NCBI GenBank assembly: GCA_021808035.1
Contig: JAKBCG010000011.1
Coordinates: 1 to 17,843 of the forward strand
DNA: 17,843 nt
Direction of reading: 5' to 3'
From: Pseudomonadota bacterium
GTDB lineage: Bacteria; Pseudomonadota; Gammaproteobacteria; Steroidobacterales; Steroidobacteraceae
A program made the translations under genes and the position numbers. Shown in pieces: positions 1-6,788 of the stretch; position 1 is the stretch's first letter, and every line of letters starts with the position of its first letter. The notes beneath the pieces were generated by a model, which was not told the DNA's origin, ran no database searches, and was given only the letters and a program-made list of their open reading frames with translations.

Positions 1-732
1 TTCGACCAGCAGTTCGAGCGCCTCGGCATAGGCGCGCTCGGCGACGAGACGCTGTGCGAGCGCGAATTTCGCCGCAAGATCGTCGGGCGCTGCGGCGACG
101 CGGGCGCGCAGCACGTCGAGCGGCGCCGCACCGGCGCTGGCGCGCAGCGCTTCGAGCCGCGCGCCGAGCGCCCGATGCCGCTCTTCGCCGCGGTCCGCCG
201 GCCCGAGCGGCTCGAGCACCGTGCTCGCCTCGACCAGGCGCGCCTCGTCGACCGGAGGCATGCCATCGAGCAGCAGGTCCGCGAGGTCGAGTCGCGCCGT
301 CGCAAGCGCCGGTTGCAGCGCGATCGCCGCACGCAAAGCCTCGGCGGCGGCGCTCCGGTCGCCCGCGTCGAGGAGCGCGCGCGCGCGTCGTCGCTCCCGC
401 TCCGCCGGACCCGGGATCGCCCGGTCGATGAACGCCCGCAGCTGTCCTTCTGGCAGCGCGCCGACGAACGAGTCGATCGCCTCCGCGTCGACGAACGCGA
501 TCACGTAGGGAATGCTGCGAACGCGATAGCGGGCCGAGAGTCCGGGATTCGCGTCGGAATCGACCTTCACGAGGCGGAAGCGGCCGCCATAGTCGGTCTC
601 CAACCGCTCGAGGAGCGGCCCGAGCGCCCGGCACGGCCCGCACCACGGCGCCCAGAAATCGACCAGCACGGGCTGCGTTCGCGAAGCATCGAGGACATCG
701 CGTTGGAACGAGGATTCGTCGGATTCGATCAT
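1..732 (-). CDS. cnoX: Thioredoxin-fold co-chaperone, CnoX/YbbN type (C-terminus cut by window edge)
   Basis: The 244 codons present begin with a thioredoxin domain (about residues 8-105) carrying the active site WCGPC at residues 30-34 and a Ser-Ile-Pro cis-proline loop near residue 75. From about residue 108 onward the sequence is Ala/Leu/Arg-rich and helical, like the TPR half of CnoX (YbbN). Known family members hold unfolding proteins under oxidative stress and hand them to chaperones. The CGPC motif suggests a redox-active enzyme; E. coli CnoX lacks a full CxxC. The ATG at 730-732 is the natural start because the thioredoxin domain begins right after it, although no clear Shine-Dalgarno lies upstream. 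The gene runs off the left edge with no stop; the family is usually about 280 residues, so only a short tail is missing. It is divergent from the DUF2905 gene. A simple thioredoxin is excluded by the long helical extension. Confidence 0.88.
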   Translation of the reverse strand, partial: MIESDESSFQRDVLDASRTQPVLVDFWAPWCGPCRALGPLLERLETDYGGRFRLVKVDSDANPGLSARYRVRSIPYVIAFVDAEAIDSFVGALPEGQLRAFIDRAIPGPAERERRRARALLDAGDRSAAAEALRAAIALQPALATARLDLADLLLDGMPPVDEARLVEASTVLEPLGPADRGEERHRALGARLEALRASAGAAPLDVLRARVAAAPDDLAAKFALAQRLVAERAYAEALELLVE

Positions 733-819
733 GGGATGGGAAACGTCAGGCCGCGCCGGCGTCGATCGCGCCGCCGGGGCACGCACGGCTTGCGTTTCGA
801 CGGCCGCAATGCTGACATG

Positions 820-841
820 CACTTGCGCCTCGGTGCAAGTG
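820..841. promoter_or_regulatory. Perfect 7-base inverted repeat / hairpin upstream of the DUF2905 gene
   Basis: CACTTGC at 820-826 is matched by GCAAGTG at 835-841. As RNA the stem extends to nine pairs (one G-U) closed by a four-base CUCG loop. It lies 19 bases before the TTG start and just before the ribosome binding site, in the 128-base gap between two divergent genes (733-860). It could be an operator or an RNA hairpin. No T-run follows on either strand, so it does not look like an intrinsic terminator. No strong -35/-10 pair is visible in the gap. Confidence 0.35.
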
Positions 842-850
842 ACCTCGCCC

Positions 851-858
851 GGGAGAAG
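851..858 (+). promoter_or_regulatory. Ribosome binding site that fixes a TTG start
   Basis: GGGAGAAG ends two bases before the TTG at 861-863. It supports the non-ATG start chosen for the DUF2905 gene, whose membrane segment begins at once after this codon. Confidence 0.55.
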
Positions 859-860
859 CG

Positions 861-1061
861 TTGCGAAAGCTCCTCGTCGCCATCGGTCTCGTCTCGCTCG
901 CGCTCGGCCTCGCGTGGCCCTGGGTGCGGCGCTTGCACCTCGGCCGGCTCCCCGGCGACGTGGTGATCCAGCGCCCCCACGTCACGTTCTATCTGCCGAT
1001 CACGACGTCGATCTTGCTGTCGATTCTGCTGTCGGCGATCATCTGGTGGTTGCGGCGGTGA
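861..1061 (+). CDS. DUF2905 family small membrane protein
   Basis: This 66-residue protein has two hydrophobic segments, at about residues 4-21 and 46-62, and the central block GRLPGDVVI followed by FYLPITTSI. That layout and those motifs are the hallmark of the DUF2905 family of small inner-membrane proteins, whose function is unknown. The start is TTG at 861, chosen because of the purine-rich GGGAGAAG just upstream and because the family starts with a hydrophobic helix. It is the first gene of a plus-strand run; the next gene starts 11 bases after its stop. The positively charged ends (RK at the start, RR at the end) fit a helical hairpin with both termini in the cytoplasm, which is an inference. 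Confidence 0.85.
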   Translation: MRKLLVAIGLVSLALGLAWPWVRRLHLGRLPGDVVIQRPHVTFYLPITTSILLSILLSAIIWWLRR

Positions 1062-1063
1062 TC

Positions 1064-1069
1064 GGAGGA
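1064..1069 (+). promoter_or_regulatory. Strong Shine-Dalgarno of the DUF3617 gene
   Basis: GGAGGA lies three bases before the ATG at 1073. It decides the start of the DUF3617 gene against a much longer open frame that extends back to 731. Confidence 0.6.
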
Positions 1070-1072
1070 TCC

Positions 1073-1564
1073 ATGCACGTTCGAACCTTCACTCGGCTCG
1101 CGTCGACGATTGCGGTGGCGGTCGTCGCCTCGAGCGTCGCGGCGCGCGCCGCGACGCCGGTCCTCGCCCCCGGCGAATGGCACTATCGATCACGGGTGAC
1201 CTACCAAAGCGGGATGATGAACGGCCGGTCGATGCACAACGAATGGCGGGTCTGCGTGAAGCCGAACGACACCCAGCCACCGACGCCGATCCCGCACGCA
1301 CCCGGCGTCCATTGCGACCCGCCGACCCTGGTGGTCACCGCTGGCGCATGGCACACGACCTTGATTTGCACCGCCGCGAGCCATGGGATGGTCACGAAGA
1401 TGGTCGACCAGTTCGTGATCACGCCGTCGGCCGACAAGCGCAAGGTGACGATCGACGGTACCGTGCACCAGAGTTTCACCGGCGGCCCGGTCACGTTGCC
1501 GCCGAGCGTGATGAGCCTGCACACGAGCGGCGAACGCATCGGCCCCTGCGGGCCGGCGAAATAA
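1073..1564 (+). CDS. Secreted DUF3617 domain protein
   Basis: The 163-residue product starts with a typical signal peptide: basic n-region (HVRTFTR), hydrophobic core at residues 9-23, and an Ala-Arg-Ala cleavage site near residue 26. The mature part opens with a PGEWHYRSRV strand, holds the pair of conserved cysteines typical of DUF3617 proteins (one in the WRVCVKP block) and ends with a GERIGPC segment near the C-terminus. DUF3617 proteins are periplasmic or exported and have no known function. The reading frame is open upstream to 731, but the GGAGGA site and the signal peptide show that translation starts at 1073. It is the second gene of the plus-strand run, 11 bases after the DUF2905 gene and 20 bases before the cupin gene. 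Family assignment is from pattern recognition only. Confidence 0.75.
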   Translation: MHVRTFTRLASTIAVAVVASSVAARAATPVLAPGEWHYRSRVTYQSGMMNGRSMHNEWRVCVKPNDTQPPTPIPHAPGVHCDPPTLVVTAGAWHTTLICTAASHGMVTKMVDQFVITPSADKRKVTIDGTVHQSFTGGPVTLPPSVMSLHTSGERIGPCGPAK

Positions 1565-1584
1565 GCCCGGGCCGGCGGCGCGCG

Positions 1585-2262
1585 ATGCAATTGCACGCGG
1601 ATCTCACCCTGCCGGCGGTCGTCGAGGGCGGCGCGCTGCCATGGGTCCGCTCGCCGATTCCCGGCGTCGACCGGCGGATGCTCGAGCGCGACGGCGACGA
1701 GGTCGCCCGCGCGACGTCCTTGGTGCGCTACGCACCGGGCTCGGCGTTCTCCGCGCACGTGCACGGCGCCGGCGAGGAATTCCTGGTACTCGACGGCGTG
1801 TTCTCCGACGAGACCGGTGATTTTCCAGCCGGATTCTACGTGCGCAATCCCCCCGGATCGCGTCACACGCCCGCCAGCGTGCCCGGCACCGTGATCTTCG
1901 TGAAGCTGAGGCAGATGCCTGCGCAGGAGACGCGGCCGCTGCGGGTGTACACGCGCGATCCGGCGCTCTGGAAGAGCGCCGGGCCGGGCATCGAACTCGC
2001 GACGCTGTTCGAAGCACCATGGGAGCGCGTCGAGATGCTGCGGCTGTCCCGCGGACACGGCGACTTGCGCGACACCTGGCCTGACGGCGTCGAATGGTTC
2101 GTCGTCGACGGCTCGATCGAGGTCGACGGCGTCGCGCATGCGCCCGGGGCGTGGCTGCGATTCCCCCCCGGCGCGACGGTGCGGATCCGTGCGCCCGACC
2201 GGGCGATCCTGTATCGCAAGAGCGGACATCTCGCGCGAGGGACTCGATCCGCAAACGTATGA
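1585..2262 (+). CDS. ChrR-like double-cupin protein
   Basis: The product has 225 residues and two cupin folds. The first (about residues 40-110) keeps the metal-site pattern: HVH at 58-60, Glu64, and His94 in the second cupin motif, so it probably binds a divalent metal. The second (about 138-215) has the strand pattern and a G-x-W-L-x-F-P-P-G turn, but the expected H-x-H is replaced (the aligned stretch reads DTWPDGVEW), so it looks metal-free. This resembles the ChrR cupin-like family, named after an anti-sigma factor cupin domain, but there is no anti-sigma N-terminal domain and no sigma factor gene next door. The ATG at 1585 has only a weak ribosome site; it was chosen because the domain begins there. 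Its stop overlaps the start of the acyl-CoA ligase gene (ATGA at 2259-2262), so the two are probably co-translated. Confidence 0.75.
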   Translation: MQLHADLTLPAVVEGGALPWVRSPIPGVDRRMLERDGDEVARATSLVRYAPGSAFSAHVHGAGEEFLVLDGVFSDETGDFPAGFYVRNPPGSRHTPASVPGTVIFVKLRQMPAQETRPLRVYTRDPALWKSAGPGIELATLFEAPWERVEMLRLSRGHGDLRDTWPDGVEWFVVDGSIEVDGVAHAPGAWLRFPPGATVRIRAPDRAILYRKSGHLARGTRSANV

Positions 2263-3929
2263 GCGGCCGGCCCTTCCCCTGGGAGTCGACGTACCCGCCG
2301 ACCCTGCGCTGGGATCTGCCGGACCCGCCGACGAGCATACCCGCGCTGCTGGATGCCGCCGTGGCAAGGGACCCCGACCGGACCGCGATCGAATTTCTGG
2401 GCCAGCCCCTCCCCTATCGTGAATTGCACGCGCGTGTCGGCGCGGCCGCCGCCGGGCTCGCCGCGATCGGCGTGAACCGCGGCGTGTCCGTGGGCCTCTA
2501 CCTGCCGAACACGCCGTTCCATCCGATCGCGTTCTTCGCAACGCTGCAAGTCGGGGGACACCTCGTCCACCTGAGTCCGCTCGATCCGCCGCCGCGGTTG
2601 CGTTTCAAGCTGGAGGACAGCGAGACCCGGATCCTGATCACGGTCGACGACCCGGCGCTGCTCGATCGAGCGGCGAAATTGCTCGAGCAACGCGTGATCG
2701 ATCGGTTGATCGTCGCCGAGGCGCGGGACTTCGACCCGCATGCCCCCTCGCGCCCGATCCCGGACGGTGCGATCCCGTTCTCGCGTCTCGGCGGCGGCGT
2801 GCAGGCCGCGGGGGCGCCATCGATCGACCCGGACGCGCTCGCGCTGCTGCAATACACCGGTGGTACGACGGGACAGCCGAAGGGCGCGATGCTGACGCAT
2901 GCGAATCTGACCGCGGCTGTCGCCGCGTATCGAGCGTGGTTCGCCGGCACCGGCACGTCGATGGGACCCGGGGATCGGCTGATCTGCGCGCTGCCGCTGT
3001 TCCACATCTATGCGTTGACGACGATCCTGTTGCTCGGCCTCGATCGTGGCGCGACCGTGCTGCTGCGACCGCGCTTCGACGTCGAGACGACGCTGCGCGA
3101 CATCGAGGTCGGTCGCGCGACGTTCTTCGCCGGCGTACCGACGATGTGGAGCGCGATCGCGAATCATCCGACGATCGACCGGCGCGATCTATCCTCGTTG
3201 CGCGTGCTGAGCTCCGGCGGCGCGCCGCTGCCGACCGAGATCGTCGCGGCGATCCACCGGCGCACCGGCCGCCAGCTCGGCGCGGGCTGGGGCATGACCG
3301 AGACCGCGCCCGCCGGAACGCGCATGCTGCCGGACCAGGCGTACGCACCCGGCCTGATCGGCGTGCCGCTGCCCGGCGTCGAGATGCAGGTCGTCGCGCT
3401 CGACGATCCGCGCCGCGTGCTCGCGGCGCACGAGATCGGCGAGATCCGCGTCCGCGGCCCGAATGTCGCCAGCGGTTACTGGCGCCGGCCGGCGCAAAGC
3501 GCCGCGAGCCGCGTCGACGGCTTCCTGCTGACCGGCGACGTGGGATACCAGGACGAGCGCGGTTCCTTCTACCTCGTCGACCGCAAGGACGACATGATCA
3601 TTTCCGGCGGATTCAACGTCTATCCCACGATGATCGAGCAGGCGATCTACGAACACCCCGCGGTCGAGGAAGCGCTGGTGATCGGGATCCCGGACGAGTA
3701 TCGCGGTCAATCCGCGAAGGCGTTCGTGAAACTGCGCGCGGGTTCGACGCCGCTCACGCTCGAGTCGCTGCGCGAATTCTTGACTGAGCGGCTCGGCCGC
3801 CACGAATTGCCGGTCGCGTTGGAGATCCGCGCGGCGCTGCCGCGGACCCCGGTCGGGAAGCTCTGGCGGCGGGGCCTGATCGCAGGCCCGGCCGAGGACG
3901 CCGACGCGTCCGGGCGCCCCGACCCCTAG
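2259..3929 (+). CDS. Fatty-acyl-CoA ligase (AMP-forming, FadD-like)
   Basis: This 556-residue enzyme carries all core motifs of the ANL adenylating superfamily: the phosphate loop YTGGTTGQPKG at 199-209, GWGMTE at 343-348, the TGD at 425-427, the hinge DRKDDMIISGG at 441-451, and the acyl-adenylation lysine in PRTPVGK at residue 534. It should activate a carboxylic acid to its acyl-AMP and then to the CoA thioester in the cytoplasm. The length and hinge sequence fit medium- or long-chain fatty-acyl-CoA ligases best; the substrate cannot be read from sequence. The open frame extends upstream to 2094, but the ATG at 2259 is preferred because it overlaps the cupin stop (ATGA) and because the family N-terminus starts there. 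Its stop sits in a CTAG shared with the converging phosphoesterase gene. Confidence 0.92.
   Translation: MSGRPFPWESTYPPTLRWDLPDPPTSIPALLDAAVARDPDRTAIEFLGQPLPYRELHARVGAAAAGLAAIGVNRGVSVGLYLPNTPFHPIAFFATLQVGGHLVHLSPLDPPPRLRFKLEDSETRILITVDDPALLDRAAKLLEQRVIDRLIVAEARDFDPHAPSRPIPDGAIPFSRLGGGVQAAGAPSIDPDALALLQYTGGTTGQPKGAMLTHANLTAAVAAYRAWFAGTGTSMGPGDRLICALPLFHIYALTTILLLGLDRGATVLLRPRFDVETTLRDIEVGRATFFAGVPTMWSAIANHPTIDRRDLSSLRVLSSGGAPLPTEIVAAIHRRTGRQLGAGWGMTETAPAGTRMLPDQAYAPGLIGVPLPGVEMQVVALDDPRRVLAAHEIGEIRVRGPNVASGYWRRPAQSAASRVDGFLLTGDVGYQDERGSFYLVDRKDDMIISGGFNVYPTMIEQAIYEHPAVEEALVIGIPDEYRGQSAKAFVKLRAGSTPLTLESLREFLTERLGRHELPVALEIRAALPRTPVGKLWRRGLIAGPAEDADASGRPDP
3926..3929. other. Shared convergent stop: CTAG ends two genes
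   Basis: TAG at 3927-3929 ends the acyl-CoA ligase on the plus strand, and the complementary TAG at 3928-3926 ends the phosphoesterase on the minus strand. The palindromic CTAG therefore serves both genes, leaving no room for a terminator between them. Confidence 0.9.
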
Positions 3930-5029
3930 AACACGTCCGGACCGAACGCGCGTACGCCGGGCGCACCCGCATAGCCGAGCGCGGGCAAGCCGAAATACCC
4001 TTCGACGCTGCGCAGCAACGCATAATGGTCGTAAGGCTTTGCGGAAACGGTGCCCGGGTGAATGAATGGGGACAGGAGCACCGCGCCGACGCGCCCGCCG
4101 CCGGGTCCGAATTGGCCCGGGACCGGTCCGCCCGGCAAGCGACGCAGTCCGCAACACGCCTTGCCGGTCGATCCTTCGTCGAACGTGATCACCAGCAGGC
4201 CATCCTTGCGGAAGGCGGCCGAGCGGGTGATCCGCGGCACCCAGACCTTGAGGAAACGGTCGATCGCCCGGAGTCCACCCGGCTTGCCGTCGGCGCAGCG
4301 GGAATTGTGCCCGTCGTGGCACAGATCCGGAGTGATGAACGCGAAATTCGGCGTCGTCGCCACGGCGCGCAAATCCACCCGCAGCCGGTCGAGATTGACG
4401 ACGTGGGCGTCGCAGCGCACCGCATCGTCGATGATCGAGTGGAAATACACGAACGGATCGTGCTTCGCCGCGTACTCATCGGTCCGCGTCGCGGTCTCGG
4501 TCGGATCCCGCATGCCGAGCACTCCGTGGCCGCAGGTCGCCCGTTCGCGCGCCGGATCGCGCCCCATGTCCTCCATGTAGCCTTTCCAGTCGAGCCCGGC
4601 GGCTTCGAGCTGGTCGGCGATCGTCTTGACGTTCGCCGGGTAGACGCAGCCGCTTCCCGGCAGCTGCCCATGAGCGCCGACCGGGCCGGTCGCGACGAAG
4701 TTCCGGTACACCGGGCAATCCTGCTGCGTGTCGGGGTTCGGCGCCTGGCCGCTCACCATCGCGATGTAATTGTCGAGACTGAAATGACCGACGCCGTAGT
4801 ATTGCGTGAGCAGCGCGCCGCGGCGGGGCAGCGTGCGGGCGAGATAGGGGGCCGCGGAACCGGGTCCGAAGGTCGCGTGGAACGGCTCGTTCTCCAGTAC
4901 GATCACGAAGACGTGGCGGATCGGCGGCGCCACACCGTGGGCGGACGCCGCGAAGGCGGCGGACACCGCGCCGATCGACAACGGGATCCATGCGAAGAGC
5001 ATGGCGGCGAAACGCAGCGGCGACTTCAT
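3926..5029 (-). CDS. Exported phosphoesterase, PF04185 (acid phosphatase / phospholipase C-like) family
   Basis: The 367-residue product begins with a signal peptide (hydrophobic core at about 6-24, AFA cleavage site near 27). The mature protein shows the family blocks: VIVLENEPF with Glu46-Asn47, GHFSLDNYIAMVSGQ at 81-95, TPDLCHDGHN at 233-242, the metal-binding FDEG at 283-286, and DHYALLRSVEGYFGL at 334-348. Such enzymes hydrolyse phosphate esters outside the cytoplasm using a metal centre; members range from acid phosphatases to phospholipases C, and the substrate here is not evident. There are eight cysteines, an even number that fits disulfides in an exported protein. A clear GGAGG lies seven bases before the ATG. 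It converges on and overlaps the acyl-CoA ligase by three bases and is not clearly part of any operon. Confidence 0.85.
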   Translation of the reverse strand: MKSPLRFAAMLFAWIPLSIGAVSAAFAASAHGVAPPIRHVFVIVLENEPFHATFGPGSAAPYLARTLPRRGALLTQYYGVGHFSLDNYIAMVSGQAPNPDTQQDCPVYRNFVATGPVGAHGQLPGSGCVYPANVKTIADQLEAAGLDWKGYMEDMGRDPARERATCGHGVLGMRDPTETATRTDEYAAKHDPFVYFHSIIDDAVRCDAHVVNLDRLRVDLRAVATTPNFAFITPDLCHDGHNSRCADGKPGGLRAIDRFLKVWVPRITRSAAFRKDGLLVITFDEGSTGKACCGLRRLPGGPVPGQFGPGGGRVGAVLLSPFIHPGTVSAKPYDHYALLRSVEGYFGLPALGYAGAPGVRAFGPDVF

Positions 5030-5036
5030 CGACGAA

Positions 5037-5041
5037 CCTCC
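5037..5041 (-). promoter_or_regulatory. Shine-Dalgarno of the phosphoesterase gene
   Basis: GGAGG on the minus strand sits seven bases before the ATG at 5029-5027 and fixes the start in front of the signal peptide. Confidence 0.6.
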
Positions 5042-5124
5042 GGAATCGTTCGAGCAGCGCTCAAGACTAGCAAACCCGGATGACGAACGGGTGACCGTGC
5101 CACCACCCGGAACGGCGCACGCCC

Positions 5125-5553
5125 TCAGCGGTCGAACTTCGTCGACAGGATGATTGACGAGATCGTGCGCTCGACGCCGGCGATCGCGCCGATACGATCG
5201 ATGATCTCGTCCATTTCCGCGACGCTCGCGGTCGCCGCGACCGCGATCAAGTCGAGCTCCCCGCTCACCGAATGCAGCACCCGGACCGCCTTGATCCGGC
5301 GCAACTCGGCGATCACGCCGCGCGCCTCCTTCGGACCCACCTTGATCGAGACGTGCGCGCGCACGGCGCCCTGCGCATGCTCGGGTGCGATGCGCACCGA
5401 ATAGCCACGGATCACGCCCTGACGCTCGAGTCGGCGCAGGCGGCTCTGCACGCTCGTGCGCGAGCGTCCAACCGCGCGTGCCAGCGTGGCGATCGACGCT
5501 CGCCCATCCTCGCGCAGCATCGCGAGCAACTTCTCATCGATCGGATCGGACAT
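5125..5553 (-). CDS. Lrp/AsnC-family transcriptional regulator
   Basis: The 142-residue protein has an N-terminal winged-helix domain, with the helix-turn-helix at about residues 20-41 (SIATLARAVGRSRTSVQSRL), joined to a C-terminal RAM ligand-binding domain (about 65-138) that includes the VLHSVSGELDLI strand-turn. Length and order match the Lrp/AsnC family, which senses amino acids and often controls a neighbouring metabolic gene. The gene is divergent from the dehydrogenase at 5682, so this is the likely target. The ATG at 5553 is preferred because MSDPIDEKLL matches the usual family start; a TTG nine bases upstream (5562) would add three residues. An inverted repeat lies directly before the start codon and could mediate autoregulation. 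Confidence 0.88.
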   Translation of the reverse strand: MSDPIDEKLLAMLREDGRASIATLARAVGRSRTSVQSRLRRLERQGVIRGYSVRIAPEHAQGAVRAHVSIKVGPKEARGVIAELRRIKAVRVLHSVSGELDLIAVAATASVAEMDEIIDRIGAIAGVERTISSIILSTKFDR

Positions 5554-5575
5554 TTCGACCAACTCGATAGTCGAA
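5554..5575. promoter_or_regulatory. Operator-like inverted repeat between the Lrp gene and the dehydrogenase gene
   Basis: TTCGAC at 5554-5559 is mirrored by GTCGAA at 5570-5575 with ten bases between, which puts the half-site centres about 16 bases apart. A third TTCGAC half-site lies at 5606-5611, and a GAATT direct repeat (5573-5577 and 5583-5587) fills the space between. The 128-base gap (5554-5681) is richer in A/T than its surroundings. Position next to an Lrp-type gene suggests a binding site for that regulator, but this is an inference. Confidence 0.4.
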
Positions 5576-5594
5576 TTAACCTGAATTGTACGTC

Positions 5595-5600
5595 ATTTTA
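5595..5600 (-). promoter_or_regulatory. Candidate -10 box of the Lrp-type gene
   Basis: TAAAAT on the minus strand matches five of six consensus positions. With usual spacing, transcription would start near 5588, giving a leader of about 35 bases and placing the inverted repeat at 5554-5575 inside the transcribed leader. The -35 region is only weakly matched. Confidence 0.35.
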
Positions 5601-5672
5601 GCGCATTCGACGATACCCATCGACCGCGTGCGGGCCAAGAATAAGCGCCATTCCAGCAGCGGTTCAGAATCC

Positions 5673-5677
5673 GGAGA
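5673..5677 (+). promoter_or_regulatory. Ribosome binding site of the dehydrogenase gene
   Basis: GGAGA lies four bases before the ATG at 5682 and supports this start over the open frame that reaches back to 5586. Confidence 0.5.
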
Positions 5678-5681
5678 CAAC

Positions 5682-6788
5682 ATGAAGAACGTGGTCGTGG
5701 TGGGCGCGGGCAAGATCGGCGCGATGATCACCGAAAACCTGGCTGGATCGGGAGATTACGCGGTCACGATCGTGGATCGTTCGAGCGCGCAGCTCGAGCG
5801 GCTCGAGACCACGCGACCGGTGACCAAGCTCGCGGTCGACATCGAGGACGCGGCCGGGCTGCAGCGCGCGGTCGCCGGACGGTTCGCGGTCCTGAGCGCC
5901 GCCCCCTATCACGCGACCCGGGCGATCGCGGAGGCCGCGAAGGCGGGCGGCGCCCATTATCTCGACCTCACCGAGGACGTCGCGAGCACGCGCGCGGTCA
6001 AGCAGCTCGCAAACGGCGCGCACACCGCATTCATTCCGCAATGTGGTCTCGCACCGGGATTCATCACCATCGTGGCCGCAGACCTCGCGTCCCGATTCGA
6101 CGAGTTGCACGACGTGCGGATGAGGGTCGGCGCGCTGCCAAAATTCCCGTCGAACGCGCTGAACTACAACCTCACCTGGAGCACGGACGGGGTGATCAAC
6201 GAGTACTGTCAGCCGTGCGAGGCGATCGTGAACGGCGAGCGCCGCGAGACGCAGCCGCTCGAGGAACTCGAGGAGTTCTCCCTCGACGGCGACCGTTACG
6301 AGGCGTTCAACACCTCCGGCGGTCTCGGCACGATGTGCGAGACGCTCGCCGGCAAGGTGCGCAACCTGAACTATCGGACGATCCGCTATCCCGGGCACGC
6401 CGCGCTGATGAAGGTCCTGTTGAACGACCTGCGGCTGCGCGACCGTCGCGAGTGGCTGAAGGAGATCCTCGAGAACGCGATACCGGCGACCCTGCAGGAC
6501 GTCGTGATCGTGTTCGTCACGGTGACCGGTCTGCGTGACGGTCAGCTGCACCAGGAGACCTACGCCAACAAGGTCTACGCGGCGCCGGTCGGCGGGCGCG
6601 TGCGCAGCGCGATCCAGATCACCACCGCGGCGGGCATCTGCGCCGTGCTCGACCTGCTCGCCACCGGCGAGTTGCCGCAGGCGGGTCTCGTGCGGCAAGA
6701 GCAGATCGCGCTGCCAAAATTCCTCGCGAACCGGTTCGGCCGCGTCTATTCGGTCACCGGCGGCGCGGATCCGACGCGCGGCGCCTGA
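5682..6788 (+). CDS. Saccharopine dehydrogenase / lysine 6-dehydrogenase family oxidoreductase
   Basis: The 368-residue enzyme opens with a Rossmann dinucleotide site, VVVVGAGKIG at residues 4-13, with an acidic residue ending strand 2 (IVDRS near 30-34) that often indicates NAD(H). It continues with LDLTEDV, PQCGLAPGF and a long C-terminal domain containing NYRTIRYPGH, a signature of saccharopine and lysine dehydrogenases. Family members oxidise saccharopine or lysine at the epsilon nitrogen in lysine breakdown, yielding a 2-aminoadipate semialdehyde-type product. Which reaction applies here cannot be decided. No lysine-ketoglutarate reductase or semialdehyde dehydrogenase gene is adjacent. 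Divergence from the Lrp-type gene suggests amino acid-responsive control. The start at 5682 has a GGAGA site and sits immediately before the nucleotide-binding strand. Confidence 0.85.
   Translation: MKNVVVVGAGKIGAMITENLAGSGDYAVTIVDRSSAQLERLETTRPVTKLAVDIEDAAGLQRAVAGRFAVLSAAPYHATRAIAEAAKAGGAHYLDLTEDVASTRAVKQLANGAHTAFIPQCGLAPGFITIVAADLASRFDELHDVRMRVGALPKFPSNALNYNLTWSTDGVINEYCQPCEAIVNGERRETQPLEELEEFSLDGDRYEAFNTSGGLGTMCETLAGKVRNLNYRTIRYPGHAALMKVLLNDLRLRDRREWLKEILENAIPATLQDVVIVFVTVTGLRDGQLHQETYANKVYAAPVGGRVRSAIQITTAAGICAVLDLLATGELPQAGLVRQEQIALPKFLANRFGRVYSVTGGADPTRGA

Noticed and set aside
1201..2541. 446-codon minus-strand open frame opposite the cupin and ligase
   Set aside because: It crosses two real plus-strand genes and has no recognisable motifs; a high-GC artefact.
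1863..3167. 434-codon minus-strand open frame opposite the acyl-CoA ligase
   Set aside because: The plus strand carries all adenylating-enzyme motifs here; the antisense product is Arg-rich with no family pattern.
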